DNA from: Roseomonas indoligenes
GTDB lineage: Bacteria > Pseudomonadota > Alphaproteobacteria > Acetobacterales > Acetobacteraceae
Direction of reading: 5' to 3'
DNA length: 64,000 bases
Assembly (NCBI RefSeq): GCF_017813365.1
Contig: NZ_JAGIZA010000005.1
Coordinates: 62,001 to 126,000 of the forward strand
Shown here one piece after another: positions 17,436 through 26,244 of the stretch. The position numbers and the translations under genes are program-made. The notes under the pieces are model-generated. The model made no database searches. It had not been told where the DNA came from and worked only from the letters and a program-made list of their open reading frames with translations. Numbering within the stretch: the first letter of the stretch is position 1; every line of letters begins with the position of its first letter.

Positions 17436-17890
17436 CCGCCCTCCTCCTCCCCCCCGAGTGCCGAGGGCACGGGCACGGCACGGCCGAGGGTGCGGCCGTC
17501 CACCACGTCCTGCAGGGAAATGGCGGAAAGGAACAGACGCACCTGCTCCCCCAGCTCCCGCCAGAGGTCGCGCTGCTCGGTCGGCACGCCCGGCGATTCC
17601 GTGGCCTCCGGCGGGCCTGCAATGGTGTCCTCCACGGCGTCCACCACCTCCGCGACGGTGATCTCCGCCGCCGGGCGCGCCAGCCGGTATCCCCCTCCGG
17701 GCCCGCGGGCCGACCGAACCAGCCCGGCCCGCCGCAGCCGGCCGAACAACTGCTCCAGATAGGCCGGGGAGAGCATCTGCGACTGTGCCACCTCAGCCAG
17801 GGTCATGGGCGCACCGCTTCCCTCCACCCCGCGCCGGGCCATTTCCGTCAGCGCCATTACGGCGTAGCGGCCGCGGGTGGAGAGCCGCAT
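17432..17890 (-). CDS. Rrf2/IscR-family transcriptional regulator without cysteines
   Basis: A 152-residue regulator with the Rrf2 winged-helix domain: MRLSTRGRYAVMALTEMA, recognition region SPAYLEQLFGRLRRAGLVRSARGPGGGYRLARP, then a dimerisation helix. It is first in the sulfur operon and divergent from the hydrolase gene, the normal place of IscR. IscR binds a [2Fe-2S] cluster through three cysteines and a histidine in the loop around residues 92-107. Here that loop reads TIAGPPEATESPGVPTEQRDLW and the whole protein has no cysteine. It therefore cannot bind a cluster in the E. coli manner. It may sense something else or act as an apo-type regulator. Start at ATG 17890. Confidence 0.9.
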   Translation of the reverse strand: MRLSTRGRYAVMALTEMARRGVEGSGAPMTLAEVAQSQMLSPAYLEQLFGRLRRAGLVRSARGPGGGYRLARPAAEITVAEVVDAVEDTIAGPPEATESPGVPTEQRDLWRELGEQVRLFLSAISLQDVVDGRTLGRAVPVPSALGGEEEGG

Positions 17891-18349
17891 CTCAGCGGCG
17901 CCCCGCCATGCGGCGCCGGCGCCCGGCCGGGGGACCACCCCGGGGGCCAGGACTGCCGCCAAGGGCAGCCATGCGCGCTGAAACGTGAGGCCATGCCATG
18001 ATTTGGTTATGATTCTCGCGGAGCGCTGCCTATATTGGACCGGTCCCGCAGACCGGAAGGCCGCGCGGGTCACATGGCGTCCCCGGAGCCCGGTTGGAGG
18101 TCGCGGCTGATGCGAAGCTTCCCTTCGCACAGGTGTTGCCTGTCGCCTAGCGCGTCCCGGTCCGGTTTCCGTTCGGCGGAACGGGTCCCGTCCGAGCCTC
18201 CCCGGCATCTTCCCCGGGGCCCGGACGGAACCCGTTCCGCCGGGGCGGGGTGCCAGCGTCGATGAAACAGGCGGGGCGGTCCCTTTACGGCGGTGCCGGC
18301 AGGGTCCCGGCCCGCCCCAGAAAAACGCCCTACGGGGCGGAAGGTGATG
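17891..18349. other. Divergent control region between the Rrf2 regulator and the hydrolase
   Basis: A 459-base gap with no convincing gene. On the plus strand GCCTATATTGG (18028-18038) looks like an alphaproteobacterial -10, but the nearest TTGGTT (18003-18008) is 22 bases away, so no promoter is fixed. Downstream come several stem-loops: TGCGAAG/CTTCGCA (18111-18129, 5-base loop), ACAGG/CCTGT (18129-18143) and the large inverted repeat listed separately. A GGAAGG at 18339-18344 precedes the hydrolase start. The string of hairpins could be a structured leader of the hydrolase mRNA, a small RNA, or control sites for the regulator. Confidence 0.45.
18175..18241. repeat. 20-bp near-perfect inverted repeat (67-base hairpin)
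   Basis: GGCGGAACGGGTCCCGTCCG at 18175-18194 faces CGGACGGAACCCGTTCCGCC at 18222-18241 across 27 bases. Nineteen of 20 positions are complementary. The remaining pair is C/A on the plus strand but G.U in a minus-strand RNA, so the stem is complete in a leftward transcript. No T run follows on either side, which argues against a simple terminator. Confidence 0.85.
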
Positions 18350-19018
18350 ATGCCCGAGGTGATGTTCGCAGGCCCCGACGGCCGGCTCGAGGGTCGCTAC
18401 CACCACTCCAAGCAGCCGAATGCCCCCACTGCCCTCGTCCTGCACCCGCATCCGCTCCACGGCGGCACGATGAACAACCGGGTGGTGCACGCGCTGTATG
18501 AGCGGTACCGCGCCATGGGCTTCTCCACGCTGCGGTTCAACTTTCGCGGCGTCGGCAAGTCCCAGGGCCGCTACGATGGCGGGATCGGCGAGATCTCCGA
18601 CGCCACCGCCGCGCTCGACTTCCTCCAGGCCGTGAATCCGCAGGCGTCCATGCTCTGGGTCGCCGGCTACTCCTTCGGCGCGTATGTCGGCATGCAGGTG
18701 CTGATGCGCCGGCCGGAGATGGGCGGCTTCGTCTCTATCGCCGCACCCGCCAGCCACTACGATTTCGGGTTCCTGGCCCCCTGCCCCTGCTCAGGCCTCA
18801 TCCTCCACGGAGAAGCGGACGAGCTGGTGCCGGAACCCTCGGTCCGGAAGCTGGTGGATAAGCTGAACACCCAGAAGGGCATCAAGATCGACTACCGCAC
18901 CATGCCCGGCGCCGGCCATGTCTTCACGCCGGAGCAGACGGAGAAGGTGGCGGACGCCACGCAGGACCATGTGATGGGGGTTCTGAACCGCGCCCGCATG
19001 TCCATGGCGGCGGACTGA
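18350..19018 (+). CDS. Alpha/beta hydrolase, COG2945-like
   Basis: A 222-residue serine hydrolase. It begins MPEVMFAGPDGRLEGRYH, has the oxyanion region LHPHPLHGGTMNNRVV, and FNFRGVGKSQGRYDGG. The nucleophile elbow GYSFGAYVG gives Ser, a late HGEADELVP gives Asp, and GAGHVF gives His. These proteins are widespread in Alphaproteobacteria and resemble small esterases. Their substrates are not known. Two ATGs, 18347 and 18350, follow GGAAGG; the second has better spacing and matches the usual family start. It is divergent from the Rrf2 regulator and ends at a strong terminator. Confidence 0.88.
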   Translation: MPEVMFAGPDGRLEGRYHHSKQPNAPTALVLHPHPLHGGTMNNRVVHALYERYRAMGFSTLRFNFRGVGKSQGRYDGGIGEISDATAALDFLQAVNPQASMLWVAGYSFGAYVGMQVLMRRPEMGGFVSIAAPASHYDFGFLAPCPCSGLILHGEADELVPEPSVRKLVDKLNTQKGIKIDYRTMPGAGHVFTPEQTEKVADATQDHVMGVLNRARMSMAAD

Positions 19019-19042
19019 TCCAGCTCGCTTCCCGCTAAGTGA

Positions 19043-19074
19043 GGGGCGGCGTCCTTCCGGTCGCCGCCCCTTTT
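19043..19074 (+). terminator. Intrinsic terminator after the hydrolase gene
   Basis: GGGGCGGCG (19043-19051) pairs perfectly with CGCCGCCCC (19062-19070) over a 10-base loop and is followed by TTTTCTGT. It lies between convergent genes. Confidence 0.85.
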
Positions 19075-19094
19075 CTGTCTGCCCGCCCCTCCTG

Positions 19095-20201
19095 TCAGGC
19101 GTAGGCCGGCACCCGGCGCCCGCCCGTGAGCGGATGCGGCGCCCCGGTGGTGCCGGGGAAAGTCAGCGGCAGTCCCCGTGCGACGCGGGCGGCCAGCACG
19201 CCGAAGGCCTGCGCCTCCAGCGCGTCCCCGTCCCAGCCCGCCACCTCCACCGGGCGCACCGGAGCCTCCAGCATGGAGGCGAGCGCCTTCATCAGCGCCG
19301 GGTTCCGGCGGCCGCCGCCCGCCACCAGCCACTGCACCGGCGGGTCGGGGAAGTGCCGGGCCGCTGCGCCTACGCAGACCGCGCAGAAAGCCGCCAGCGT
19401 CGCCGCCCCATCGGCGGGCGAGAGCGCCCCAGCCCCTGCCTCGCGCAGCGCCGCGTCGAAATCCAGCCGGTCCAGGGACTTGGGAGGTGGGGTATCGAGA
19501 TAGGGATGCGCCATCAGCCGCCCGAGCACCGCCCCGTCCGGCGAGCCGGCGAGGGCTAGATGCCCGTCCCGGTCGTAATCGGCGCCGAGCGAGCGCCGCG
19601 CCCAGTCATCCAGTGGGCCATTGGCGGGGCCGGTATCGAAGGCGACCAGTTCGCCATCCGGCCCGATCCAGGTGACGTTGCCCACCCCGCCGAGATTCAG
19701 GATTGCCACCGGCTTCGGCAGGGATTCCGCCAGCACGCGGTGGAACACCGGGACCAGCGGCGCCCCCTGGCCGCCGGCGGCCACGTCGGCGGAGCGGAAG
19801 TCATGCACCACCTCCACCCCCGTCAGCCGGGCCAGCAGGGCGGCGTCGCCAATCTGCCAGGTATGGCCGGACTGTCCTGGCCCCTTGGCCGGGCGGTGCA
19901 GCACGGTCTGGCCATGGAAGCCGATGAGGTCTGCTGGGCGGTTCAGCTTCGCCACCGCCTGTGCGTGGATCTCCGTCAAGCGCCGCGCGGCTTCCAGAAC
20001 GGCGGGCTCGGCCAGCCGCCCCTCGTCATGCAGGGCGGGGGCCGCATCCAGCAGCGCCCGCAGTTCCCGCCGCAGGCTTGAGGGGTAGGGAATGGTCACG
20101 GAGGGGCCGAGGCGGTCGATCCTCTCTCCGTCCGTCTCGACATAGGCGGCGTCCACCCCGTCCAGCGAGGTTCCGCTCATAAGCCCGATGGTTCGCAGCA
20201 T
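19095..20201 (-). CDS. anmK: Anhydro-N-acetylmuramic acid kinase
   Basis: Opens the 1,6-anhydro ring of anhydro-MurNAc and phosphorylates it to MurNAc-6-phosphate in cell-wall recycling. The 368 residues match the family length. Characteristic sites are [17 protein letters not shown] at residues 6-22, [39 protein letters not shown] with [13 protein letters not shown], and [12 protein letters not shown] for the ATP site. It is divergent from tyrS with only 54 bases between the starts, an order seen in many proteobacteria. Confidence 0.96.
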   Translation of the reverse strand: MLRTIGLMSGTSLDGVDAAYVETDGERIDRLGPSVTIPYPSSLRRELRALLDAAPALHDEGRLAEPAVLEAARRLTEIHAQAVAKLNRPADLIGFHGQTVLHRPAKGPGQSGHTWQIGDAALLARLTGVEVVHDFRSADVAAGGQGAPLVPVFHRVLAESLPKPVAILNLGGVGNVTWIGPDGELVAFDTGPANGPLDDWARRSLGADYDRDGHLALAGSPDGAVLGRLMAHPYLDTPPPKSLDRLDFDAALREAGAGALSPADGAATLAAFCAVCVGAAARHFPDPPVQWLVAGGGRRNPALMKALASMLEAPVRPVEVAGWDGDALEAQAFGVLAARVARGLPLTFPGTTGAPHPLTGGRRVPAYA

Positions 20202-20255
20202 CCGGCACTTGTGCTACGGCCGGCGCGCTTTGCAAGGGCCTTGAGTGACAACGCC

Positions 20256-21479
20256 ATGAACGAGTTCCTTCATCTCGCCCGCGAGCGGGGCTACATTCAC
20301 CAGGTGACGGACGAGGCGGCGCTGACCGCCCGCATGGCTCAGGGCGTTCTTCCGGCCTATGTCGGCTTCGACTGCACGGCGGATAGCCTGCATGTCGGCC
20401 ACCTCCTGCCCATCATGCTGTTGCGCCTGCTGCAACGCTGCGGCCACAAACCCGTGGCCCTGCTGGGCGGCGGCACCACGAAGATCGGAGACCCCTCCGG
20501 CCGCGACGAGGGCCGCCAGCTCCTCACGGACGAGCAGATCGAGGTGAACAAGACCGGCATCCGCCGGACCTTCGACAGCTTTCTCCGCTTCGGGGAGGGC
20601 GCGGGCGATGCCGTGATGCTCGACAATGCCGCCTGGCTGGACGGGCTGCAGTACATCCCCTTCCTGCGCGACGTGGGCCGCCACTTCAGCGTGAACCGCA
20701 TGCTGACCATGGACAGCGTGCGGCTGCGGCTGGAGCGGGACCAGCCGCTCTCCTTCCTCGAATTCAATTACATGCTCTTCCAATCCTACGACTTCCTTGA
20801 GCTGCGCCGCCGGCACGGCGTCGCGCTGCAGATGGGCGGCAGCGACCAGTGGGGGAACATCATCATGGGCGTTGAGCTGAACCGCCGCATCGACGGCGCG
20901 GAGGTCTTCGGCGCCACCACCCCGCTGCTGACTACGGCCTCCGGCGCGAAGATGGGCAAGACCGCCTCCGGCGCGGTGTGGCTGAACCCCGACCGCCTGT
21001 CCCCCTACGACTACTGGCAGTTCTGGCGGAACACGGAGGACGCCGATGTCGGCCGCTTCCTCCGCCTGTTCACGGAAATGCCCGTCGCGGAGACGGACCG
21101 GCTCGCGGCCCTGCAAGGTGCGGAGATCAACGACGCGAAGAAGATCCTCGCCACCGAGGCGACGGCGCTTCTTCACGGCCGCCGGGCGGCCGAGGCCGCG
21201 GCCGAGACGGCCCGCGCGACCTTCGAGGCGGGCCAGGCCGCCGAGACGCTGCCGAGCATCACTTCCGGCCTCCCCGCTTCTCTGCTGGACCTGGCCGTGG
21301 CGGCGGGACTTGCCTCCAGCAAGGGCGAGGCCCGGCGTCTCGTCGGCCAGTCCGGGCTGCGGCTGAACGACGAGGTGGTGACGGACCTCGCGCGGGAGGT
21401 GACGGAGTCCGACCTGCGCGACGGGGCGGCGAAGCTCTCCGCCGGGCGCAAGCGGCACGTCCTCGTCCGGCTGGGCTGA
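20256..21479 (+). CDS. tyrS: Tyrosyl-tRNA synthetase
   Basis: Class I synthetase charging tRNA-Tyr, 407 residues. The HIGH motif appears as HVGH at residues 46-49 in [14 protein letters not shown]. The KMSKS loop is KMGKT at residue 232. [11 protein letters not shown] lines the tyrosine pocket. An S4-type RNA-binding domain closes the protein ([23 protein letters not shown]). I use ATG 20256 ([12 protein letters not shown]). A longer frame to 20211 would reach into the anmK promoter. Its stop is six bases from that of the convergent comEC. Confidence 0.97.
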   Translation: MNEFLHLARERGYIHQVTDEAALTARMAQGVLPAYVGFDCTADSLHVGHLLPIMLLRLLQRCGHKPVALLGGGTTKIGDPSGRDEGRQLLTDEQIEVNKTGIRRTFDSFLRFGEGAGDAVMLDNAAWLDGLQYIPFLRDVGRHFSVNRMLTMDSVRLRLERDQPLSFLEFNYMLFQSYDFLELRRRHGVALQMGGSDQWGNIIMGVELNRRIDGAEVFGATTPLLTTASGAKMGKTASGAVWLNPDRLSPYDYWQFWRNTEDADVGRFLRLFTEMPVAETDRLAALQGAEINDAKKILATEATALLHGRRAAEAAAETARATFEAGQAAETLPSITSGLPASLLDLAVAAGLASSKGEARRLVGQSGLRLNDEVVTDLAREVTESDLRDGAAKLSAGRKRHVLVRLG

Positions 21480-21485
21480 GCCGTC

Positions 21486-23678
21486 CTACTCCGTTTCCGC
21501 CGGCGGCTCCTCCGGTGCCTGCGCGCGGGGCGTGGGAACCGGCGGCACCCAGGGCCGGTCGCCACGATGTGCCCGGTCCGAGAGGACGGTCGCCGCATCC
21601 CGCCCCAGCCAGACGGCATGGGCGCCGTCCCGCCACACGGAGAACCGGTCCACCCGCGGCGTCTCGCGGCAGCGGCCGCGAACGGGTTCCAGCGAGACCA
21701 TCACCGCCGCCTTGCCGCAGCCCGTATCGGCATTGACGGCCGGGGGCGGCGGGGCCGGGCCCCGGCGTGGCCGAGGCTCCCGCGGCGGCTGGCGGAGGAG
21801 AATGGCGGCGGCGCCGTCCAACCGCGGCCGCAGCAGGCAGGACAGGGCCGTGCAGGCGGCGCCGGGCACGTCGCCCTCTCGCGGCAGGGGGCTGGCCTCG
21901 TCCTCGCCCCAACTGCGGAGCCAGGATTCGCGGGTCAGGCGGTTGGCGCCGGAGGCGCGCTCCACCAGCACCCCGCCCGGCGTTGCCAGGGCCAGCATCC
22001 GGCCATCCGCCGCCACGAGAAGATCGGGCGGGGTGGTCGCTAACCCGGAGAGCAGCCCCGCCGCCATCACTGGCAACCCCGCCCATCGCCAGGGCAGGCG
22101 CCAGAGCAGGATCCAGCAGAGGCCCAGGGTGAAGAGCCCTAACCCCCAGGCCGGGATGGGCGGCGCGGTCAGCGCCGCACCGGGCCAGGCGGAGACGATC
22201 CGGCCGGTGAGGAGCGTGCCCTCCACCCCCCAGCCCATCACCGTCATGGCGGGCCCTTCCAGCCCGAAGGGCATCAGGAGAAGGGCAAGCAGCCCCGCCG
22301 GCATCACGACGAAGGAGGTCAGCGGCACCGCCACGGCATTCGCCGCCACGCCATAGAGTTGCAGCCGCCCGAAATGGTGCAGCCCGAACGGGGTGGTGGC
22401 CGCGCCGGCGACGATGGAGGTGGCGGCCAGCCCCAAAACGGCGACCGCCAGCTTTCCCTGCCACCCCCGGCTCTTCAGCGCCTGCATCGGCCCGCGCATC
22501 GCCGCCGCGGCACCGATAAGGGCGAGCACGGCGGCGAAGGACATCTGGAAGGACGGCCCGACGACCGCCGCCGGGTTCAGCAGGATCACGACCCCCGCCG
22601 CAAGGGCCAGGGCGCGCAGGGAGAGGGCGCGGCGCCCCGTTAGGATCGCCAGCGTGGCGAGGGCCGCCATGGCGAATGAGCGCAGCATTGGCACGCCGGA
22701 GCCGGTGAGCAGCGTATAGGCCGCGCCGAGCGCCAGCCCGGCCAGCGCCGCCCCGCCCTTCGAATCGATCCGCAGCGCCAGCCATGGGATCGCGGCGATG
22801 GCGAGCCGGGAGAGGGTGAAGCCGATCCCGATCACGACCGCCACATGCAGTCCGGAGACGGAAAGAAGATGCGCCAGCCCCGAATCGCGCAGCGCGGCGA
22901 TGGCCGAGGCCGGGATGCCGGACTGCGATCCCGTAAGGAGCGCTGCGGCCACCGCTCCCGTGGCGCCGGGCAGGGCTGAGGTGATCCGGGCCTCGATGGC
23001 GGCGCGCAATCCGGCAAAGAACGGCGGGTCGCGCCGTTCCACGATGTCCGCCACGTTCAGCGCGAAGCCGGAGCCGCCGAGGCCGGAGAACCAGGCGTTG
23101 CGCTGCGTGTCGAAGGCGCCGGGATAGGTGGGCGGCATGGGCGGGCGCACCAGGGCGCGCAGCGAGACGGTGTCGCCGGGCTGGACGGGCGTCGGATCAT
23201 TCGCGCGCAAGCGGACGCGAAGCTGGCGGTCCAGGGGCGGACCGTCGTTGATGCGCGGCGCATCCAGTGTCACGCGCCGCCCCTCCGGCAACAGGTCCAG
23301 GTTCACCACCCGGCCGGTGACGGTCGCGGCGGTGCGCGGCAGGTCCGGCATGGGCGCTGCCAGTCGGGCATGAAGGAGCGCCGCGGCGAATCCCAGCGCA
23401 GTGCAGCCAACGAGGGCCAGAGCCGCCGCGGCCAGGGGCCGGCGGCCACGCAGGATCAGCGACGCGGCCAGGTACGGCAGGGGAAGCGCCAACCAGGCGG
23501 GACCCGGTTCGGCAAGCCGGCCAAAATAGGCCAGCACACCGATCCCCATTGCGACCGGTAGCCAGAGCGGCCAGCGGTCCCATTCCGCGGCCACCCAACC
23601 CCAGGCCCGCTCGGCAAGCGGGACAGCGGGGGCGGCGATCGGAGCTGGACCGGCATGGGCGGACATGAAGGCGGGCAT
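21486..23678 (-). CDS. ComEC/Rec2-family DNA-uptake channel protein
   Basis: A 730-residue polytopic inner membrane protein of the ComEC family, which in competent bacteria moves single-stranded DNA into the cytoplasm. It has N-terminal membrane segments, a periplasmic OB-like domain (ATVTGRVVNLDLLPEGRRVTLD...RLRVRLRANDPTPVQPGD), and the Competence domain with SGLAHLLSVSGLHVAVVIG and SGVPMLRSFAMAAL. The C-terminal part has a region rich in Cys and Arg. I find no HxHxDH motif of the metallo-beta-lactamase domain that many ComEC proteins carry. It ends in a Pro/Glu tail. No other competence gene is in the window. An ATG at 23666 is an alternative start. Confidence 0.9.
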   Translation of the reverse strand: MPAFMSAHAGPAPIAAPAVPLAERAWGWVAAEWDRWPLWLPVAMGIGVLAYFGRLAEPGPAWLALPLPYLAASLILRGRRPLAAAALALVGCTALGFAAALLHARLAAPMPDLPRTAATVTGRVVNLDLLPEGRRVTLDAPRINDGPPLDRQLRVRLRANDPTPVQPGDTVSLRALVRPPMPPTYPGAFDTQRNAWFSGLGGSGFALNVADIVERRDPPFFAGLRAAIEARITSALPGATGAVAAALLTGSQSGIPASAIAALRDSGLAHLLSVSGLHVAVVIGIGFTLSRLAIAAIPWLALRIDSKGGAALAGLALGAAYTLLTGSGVPMLRSFAMAALATLAILTGRRALSLRALALAAGVVILLNPAAVVGPSFQMSFAAVLALIGAAAAMRGPMQALKSRGWQGKLAVAVLGLAATSIVAGAATTPFGLHHFGRLQLYGVAANAVAVPLTSFVVMPAGLLALLLMPFGLEGPAMTVMGWGVEGTLLTGRIVSAWPGAALTAPPIPAWGLGLFTLGLCWILLWRLPWRWAGLPVMAAGLLSGLATTPPDLLVAADGRMLALATPGGVLVERASGANRLTRESWLRSWGEDEASPLPREGDVPGAACTALSCLLRPRLDGAAAILLRQPPREPRPRRGPAPPPPAVNADTGCGKAAVMVSLEPVRGRCRETPRVDRFSVWRDGAHAVWLGRDAATVLSDRAHRGDRPWVPPVPTPRAQAPEEPPAETE

Positions 23679-23746
23679 GCTAGCCCAGCTGATCGCGAAT
23701 GCGTGAGGGGGTGATCAGGCCGGATGCGCGGTGTTAATGGGGCGGG

Positions 23747-25153
23747 ATGACCGTCCGCACGCGCTTCGCCCCCTCCCCCACCGGGTACCTGCATATTGGC
23801 GGGGCCCGGACCGCGCTCTTCAACTACCTCTTCGCCCGCCACCATGGCGGCCAGTATCTGCTGCGGATCGAGGATACGGACCGTGCCCGCTCCACCCCGG
23901 AAGCCGTGCGGCAGATCCTGGAAAGCCTGGACTGGCTGGGCCTGAACCCGGACGAGGAGCCGGTGATGCAGACCTCCCGCGAGGCGCGGCACGCGGAGGT
24001 GGCGCGGCAACTGCTCGCAGAGGGCAAGGCCTACCAGGCCTACGACACGGCCGAGGAGCTGGTGGCGATGCGCGAGCGCGCCCAGGCCGAAGGCCGCCCG
24101 CCCCGCTACGACGGCAGCTGGCGGGATCGCGACCCCTCCGAGGCGCCTGCGGGGGTGAAGCCGGTGATCCGCATCAAGGCCCCGCGGGAGGGTGAGACGG
24201 TGGTGAACGACCTCGTGCAGGGCGAGGTGCGCGTTCAGAACTCCGAGCTGGACGACATGATCATCCTCCGCTCCGATGGGACGCCAACCTACCTGCACGC
24301 CGTCGTGGTGGACGACCACGACATGGCCATCACGCACGTGATCCGCGGCGACGACCACCTGACCAACACCTTCCGCCAGATCATGGTCTATGACGCCATG
24401 GGGTGGGAGCGGCCGGCCTTCGCCCATATCCCGCTGATCCACGGTGCGGACGGCGCGAAGCTTTCCAAGCGCCACGGCGCGGTGGGCGCACTGGAGTTCC
24501 GGGACCAGGGCTTCCTGCCGGAAGCCGTCTGCAACTACCTGCTGCGCCTGGGCTGGGGCCATGGCGACGAGGAGTTCGTGCCGCGGGATCGTGCGATCGA
24601 ACTCTTCGACCTGAAGGATGTCGGCCGCGCCGCTTCCCGCATGGACTACGCCAAGCTGTCCCACCTGAACGGACAGTACATCCGCGCCGCCGCGCCGGAT
24701 GCGCTGCTGCCGCCGGTGCTGGCACGCCTGGGCGAGGTGAGCGGGGAGCAGCGCGCCCGGGTGGCCGCCCTGATCCCGGACCTGCAGCCGCGCGCGCGCA
24801 CCCTGGCGGAGATGGCGGACGGTGCCCGCTTCGCCCTGGCCGAGCGACCGCTGAAATACGAGCCGAAGGCCGCCGAGGCGCTGGACCACCCGGATGTGCG
24901 TGCCCGCTTGGCGCGGCTTTCGGCGGCCCTGTCCGGCATGGATTGGACGAGGGCCGGGCTGGACGCCGCCCTGCGCGCATTCGCTGAGGCGGAGGGCGTG
25001 AAGCTCGGCCAAGTGGCCCAGCCGCTGCGCGCGGCCTTGACGGCCAGCCTGCAGTCTCCGCCGATCGACGCCGTGCTGGCCGCGCTTGGCAAGGATGAAA
25101 GCCTCGCCCGGATCGGTGATGCGGCAGAAGGCGTCTCGCTTGTCGGGGGCTGA
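23747..25153 (+). CDS. gltX: Glutamyl-tRNA synthetase
   Basis: Class I synthetase, 468 residues. The HIGH-type motif is in [24 protein letters not shown] (residues 8-31). The KMSKS loop is KLSKR at 238-242 in [26 protein letters not shown] lies between them. In organisms that make Gln-tRNA by transamidation this enzyme also charges tRNA-Gln. A related mitochondrial-type paralogue is common in Alphaproteobacteria, so the exact tRNA range is open. It is divergent from comEC (68 bases) and ends 78 bases before the transporter operon. Confidence 0.95.
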   Translation: MTVRTRFAPSPTGYLHIGGARTALFNYLFARHHGGQYLLRIEDTDRARSTPEAVRQILESLDWLGLNPDEEPVMQTSREARHAEVARQLLAEGKAYQAYDTAEELVAMRERAQAEGRPPRYDGSWRDRDPSEAPAGVKPVIRIKAPREGETVVNDLVQGEVRVQNSELDDMIILRSDGTPTYLHAVVVDDHDMAITHVIRGDDHLTNTFRQIMVYDAMGWERPAFAHIPLIHGADGAKLSKRHGAVGALEFRDQGFLPEAVCNYLLRLGWGHGDEEFVPRDRAIELFDLKDVGRAASRMDYAKLSHLNGQYIRAAAPDALLPPVLARLGEVSGEQRARVAALIPDLQPRARTLAEMADGARFALAERPLKYEPKAAEALDHPDVRARLARLSAALSGMDWTRAGLDAALRAFAEAEGVKLGQVAQPLRAALTASLQSPPIDAVLAALGKDESLARIGDAAEGVSLVGG

Positions 25154-25231
25154 AGCCCCCGTGCGCTCCCGCCGCCCCCGATCGGCGGGGCGCGGCTGAT
25201 CCTGGCATCCGCATTGCAGGAAGATTCAGAC

Positions 25232-26239
25232 ATGACCCACCTCTCCCGCCGCCTTCTCCTCGCCGCGCCGGCGGCACTCGCCCTGCCCAGCCTTGCCCGC
25301 GCCCAGACGCGGCAGGCGCGCTTCGCCATGACCTGGATCCCGAACGTCCAGTATGCCGGGCTCTGGATCGCGCTCGACCGCGGCTGGCTGAAGGGGGAGG
25401 AGTTCGGCTGGGTGCAGGGCGGGCCGAATGCGCCGGCCTCCGCCGTGACGGTGGCGGGTGGTGGCGCGGAGATGGGCGAGATCCAGCTCCTGCCCTTCCT
25501 CGACGCCATGTCGCGCGGCAACGACTTCGTGCTGCTGGCGGCGGTGTTCCAGCGGTCCCCTCTGGGCATCCTCTCCTTGCCGGGCAAGCCGATCCGCACG
25601 GCGGCCGACCTGCCGGGCAAGAAGATGCTCGTGCAGGGGCCGAACGAGCGCACGGCGCTGGACGCGGTGGTGAAGCTGAACAACCTGCCGAGCGCCCCGG
25701 AATTCGTCCCCGCCGGCTTCTCGCCGGAGCCGCTGCTGGCGCGCGCCGGGGATGGCTACACGGCCTTCGAGACGAACCAGGTCATCACCCTGGAGAAGAT
25801 GGGGATGGCGCGGGACAAGGACTTCCACTTCGTCTCCTTCGACGCGCTGAAGTTCCGCTCCTACGCCAGCATGGTCTTCACCACCCGGCGCTACCTTGAG
25901 GCGGAGCGCGCGACGGTCGTGAAGTTCCTCTCCGGCGTCACCCGCGGCTGGACAGAGAACAAGGACCCGGCGGTGGGCGCGCGGCTGGCGGTGCGGACCT
26001 ATGGCCGTGACCTCGGCCTCGACCTGGACCAGCAGACCCGCCAGAATACCGTGCAGAACTCCTTCCTGCAGTCGCCGGAGAATCCGTCCCAGCCGCTGCT
26101 CTCGCTGGATCGCGCGGTGCTGGAAGGGCCGATGCTGGAGGCGGTTCGCGCCACCGGCCGCACCAACATTCCGCCGGTGGAGCGCTTCTGCGACCTCACG
26201 GTGATGGAGGAGGTCCACCGCGGCCTCCGCCAGGGCTGA
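25232..26239 (+). CDS. NMT1/THI5-like ABC transporter substrate-binding protein
   Basis: A 335-residue periplasmic receptor with signal MTHLSRRLLLAAPAALALPSLARA; SRRLLL suggests Tat export. The mature start FAMTWIPNVQYAGLWIALDRGWLKGE is typical of the SsuA/THI5-like family, whose members bind thiamine pyrimidines, riboflavin, sulfonates or similar small molecules. GEIQLLPFLDAMSRGNDFVLLAAVFQRSPLGILS follows. The start at 25232 has AGGAAG upstream. It opens a five-gene operon with an amidohydrolase, an ATPase and two permeases, so the ligand is probably a compound the amidohydrolase acts on. Confidence 0.88.
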   Translation: MTHLSRRLLLAAPAALALPSLARAQTRQARFAMTWIPNVQYAGLWIALDRGWLKGEEFGWVQGGPNAPASAVTVAGGGAEMGEIQLLPFLDAMSRGNDFVLLAAVFQRSPLGILSLPGKPIRTAADLPGKKMLVQGPNERTALDAVVKLNNLPSAPEFVPAGFSPEPLLARAGDGYTAFETNQVITLEKMGMARDKDFHFVSFDALKFRSYASMVFTTRRYLEAERATVVKFLSGVTRGWTENKDPAVGARLAVRTYGRDLGLDLDQQTRQNTVQNSFLQSPENPSQPLLSLDRAVLEGPMLEAVRATGRTNIPPVERFCDLTVMEEVHRGLRQG

Positions 26240-26244
26240 GCGGC

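Noticed and set aside
18030-18250. Known structured RNA (riboswitch, 6S, SRP or RNase P RNA) in the iscR-side control region
   Set aside because: Several hairpins are present, but I find none of the signature strings of TPP, cobalamin, SRP, RNase P or tmRNA. I left it as an unexplained structured region.
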